A stretch of 7,071 bases of DNA from Sphingomonas sp. (GTDB taxonomy: Bacteria > Pseudomonadota > Alphaproteobacteria > Sphingomonadales > Sphingomonadaceae), in contig JAFBAM010000032.1 of the NCBI GenBank assembly GCA_019247755.1, positions 1 through 7,071 on the forward strand, read 5' to 3'. This document shows, piece after piece, positions 6,337-7,071 of the stretch. The first letter of the stretch is position 1, and every line of letters begins with the position of its first letter. Under the pieces are notes generated by a model. It was not told the origin of the DNA. It ran no database searches and worked only from the letters and a program-made list of their open reading frames with translations. The position numbers and the translations under genes were made by a program.

Positions 6337-6412
6337 CGTCATTGCGAGGAACGTAGTGACGAAGCAATCCAGTTTGCAGAGTCTGGATTGCTTCGCTTCG
6401 CTCGCAATGACG
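6337..6412. repeat. Interrupted palindrome, REP/MITE-like
   Basis: The outer arms CGTCATTGCGAG (6337-6348) and CTCGCAATGACG (6401-6412) are perfectly complementary over 12 bp. The inner arms CGAAGCAATCCAG (6360-6372) and CTGGATTGCTTCG (6383-6395) are complementary over 13 bp. They are separated by asymmetric internal loops of 11 and 5 nt and a 10-nt terminal loop. The ATTGCGAG and GAAGCAATCCAG words resemble short dispersed palindromes I recall from many alphaproteobacterial genomes. It occupies most of the hrcA/rph intergenic region and reaches to 6 nt before the hrcA start. No transposase or target duplication is seen. Confidence 0.8.
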
Positions 6413-6459
6413 GTGGCGAAGCCGCAAATGCCGGTCTAGGGACGCCGCAAACCTGAATC

Positions 6460-6464
6460 AGGAG
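6460..6464 (+). promoter_or_regulatory. Ribosome binding site of rph
   Basis: AGGAG lies 9 nt before the rph ATG at 6474 and supports that start. It partly overlaps a small dyad, CCTGA-A-TCAGG (6452-6462). Confidence 0.75.
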
Positions 6465-6473
6465 ATCAATCGA

Positions 6474-7071
6474 ATGCGCCCGTCCGGACGCGCCCCCGAC
6501 CAAATGCGTGAATTGAAATTCGAGCCCGCCTTCACCCGTCATGCCGAAGGCTCGTGCCTCGTCAGCTTCGGCGACACCCGCGTGCTCTGCACCGCCAGCG
6601 TCGAGGAGAAGGTCCCCCCTTTCCTGCGCGGCAAGGGCCAGGGCTGGGTCACCGCCGAATATGGAATGCTGCCCCGCGCCACCCACACCCGTGGCAACCG
6701 CGAAGCGGCCAAGGGCAAGCAGTCGGGCCGGACGCAGGAAATCCAGCGCCTCATCGGCCGCAGCCTCCGCGCCGTGGTCGACCTCAAAGGTTTGGGAGAG
6801 CGGCAGGTGATCGTCGATTGCGACGTGATCCAGGCGGATGGCGGAACTCGCACCGCGTCCATCTCCGGCGGCTGGGTCGCGCTTCGCATCGCGGTCGACA
6901 AGCTGTTGGAAACCAAGGCGATTCCGGTCGACACGATCCGCACGCAGGTCGCGGCAGTCAGTTGTGGAATCCACAACGGCAACCCCGTCCTCGACCTCGA
7001 CTATGACGAGGATTCGACCGCCGGCAGCGACGGCAATTTCGTGCTGACCGCCGACGGCGCGATCGTGGAGG
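6474..7071 (+). CDS. rph: Ribonuclease PH (3' end cut by window edge)
   Basis: RNase PH is a phosphate-dependent 3'-to-5' exoribonuclease that trims tRNA precursors and works as a ring-shaped hexamer in the cytoplasm. The window holds the first 199 residues of about 240. Recognisable segments are MRPSGRAPDQMR (1-12) at the conserved N-terminus, FGDTRVLCTASVEEKVPPFL (32-51), GWVTAEYGMLPRATHTR (57-73), SGRTQEIQRLIGRSLR (84-99) with Arg86, GGTRTASI (123-130) for phosphate binding including Arg126, and DLDYDEDSTAGSDGN (174-188). Asp180 and Asp186 sit at the canonical catalytic positions. The start ATG 6474 is supported by an AGGAG 9 nt upstream. The gene is divergent from hrcA; this neighbourhood is one I recall as common in alphaproteobacteria. 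No frame disruption is seen up to the edge, so it is partial only because of the window. Confidence 0.97.
   Translation, partial: MRPSGRAPDQMRELKFEPAFTRHAEGSCLVSFGDTRVLCTASVEEKVPPFLRGKGQGWVTAEYGMLPRATHTRGNREAAKGKQSGRTQEIQRLIGRSLRAVVDLKGLGERQVIVDCDVIQADGGTRTASISGGWVALRIAVDKLLETKAIPVDTIRTQVAAVSCGIHNGNPVLDLDYDEDSTAGSDGNFVLTADGAIVE

Noticed and set aside
6452..6462. Small dyad CCTGA-A-TCAGG before rph
   Set aside because: It is only five bases per arm and is partly explained by the rph ribosome binding site; likely chance.

Overview
The window is about 7.1 kb of GC-rich bacterial chromosome. Gene order and protein signatures point to an alphaproteobacterium, most likely a sphingomonad. The evidence is an acidic acyl carrier protein, a small HExxH protein resembling those annotated 'vgr related' in sphingomonads, a TonB-dependent receptor with a proline-rich tail, and the block grpE-hrcA facing rph. 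Taxonomy is inferred from recall of these families, not from a search.

Layout from left to right. acpP lies on the minus strand at the left edge (1-237). A divergent small gene for a putative zincin-like protein follows on the plus strand (335-793). Next comes a plus-strand pair: a TonB-dependent outer-membrane receptor (905-3505) and, 10 nt downstream, an FAD-dependent amine oxidase of the sarcosine oxidase / N-methyltryptophan oxidase type with an apparent twin-arginine signal (3516-4754). This pair converges on a minus-strand heat-shock operon, hrcA then grpE (6330 down to 4751). The hrcA stop overlaps the grpE start in an ATGA arrangement, and the stop codons of the oxidase and grpE overlap. 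Divergent from hrcA is rph (RNase PH), which runs off the right edge. A 76-bp interrupted palindrome (6337-6412) fills most of the hrcA/rph intergenic region.

acpP, hrcA-grpE and rph are housekeeping genes: fatty acid synthesis, chaperone function and control, and RNA 3'-end processing. The accessory part is the receptor/oxidase pair. The receptor should import a scarce ligand across the outer membrane using TonB energy. The oxidase appears to leave the cytoplasm folded, via Tat, with flavin probably attached through Cys342. Together they suggest a periplasmic uptake-and-oxidation module for an amine or N-substituted amino acid whose identity the sequence does not reveal.

The points most worth a second look are this module, the unusual double poly-proline tail of the receptor, the HExxH motif in the small protein, and the palindrome abutting the hrcA start. 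No RNA genes, CRISPR array, transposase or convincing intrinsic terminator were seen. The only intergenic stretches are 238-334, 794-904, 3506-3515 and 6331-6473, all under 150 bp.
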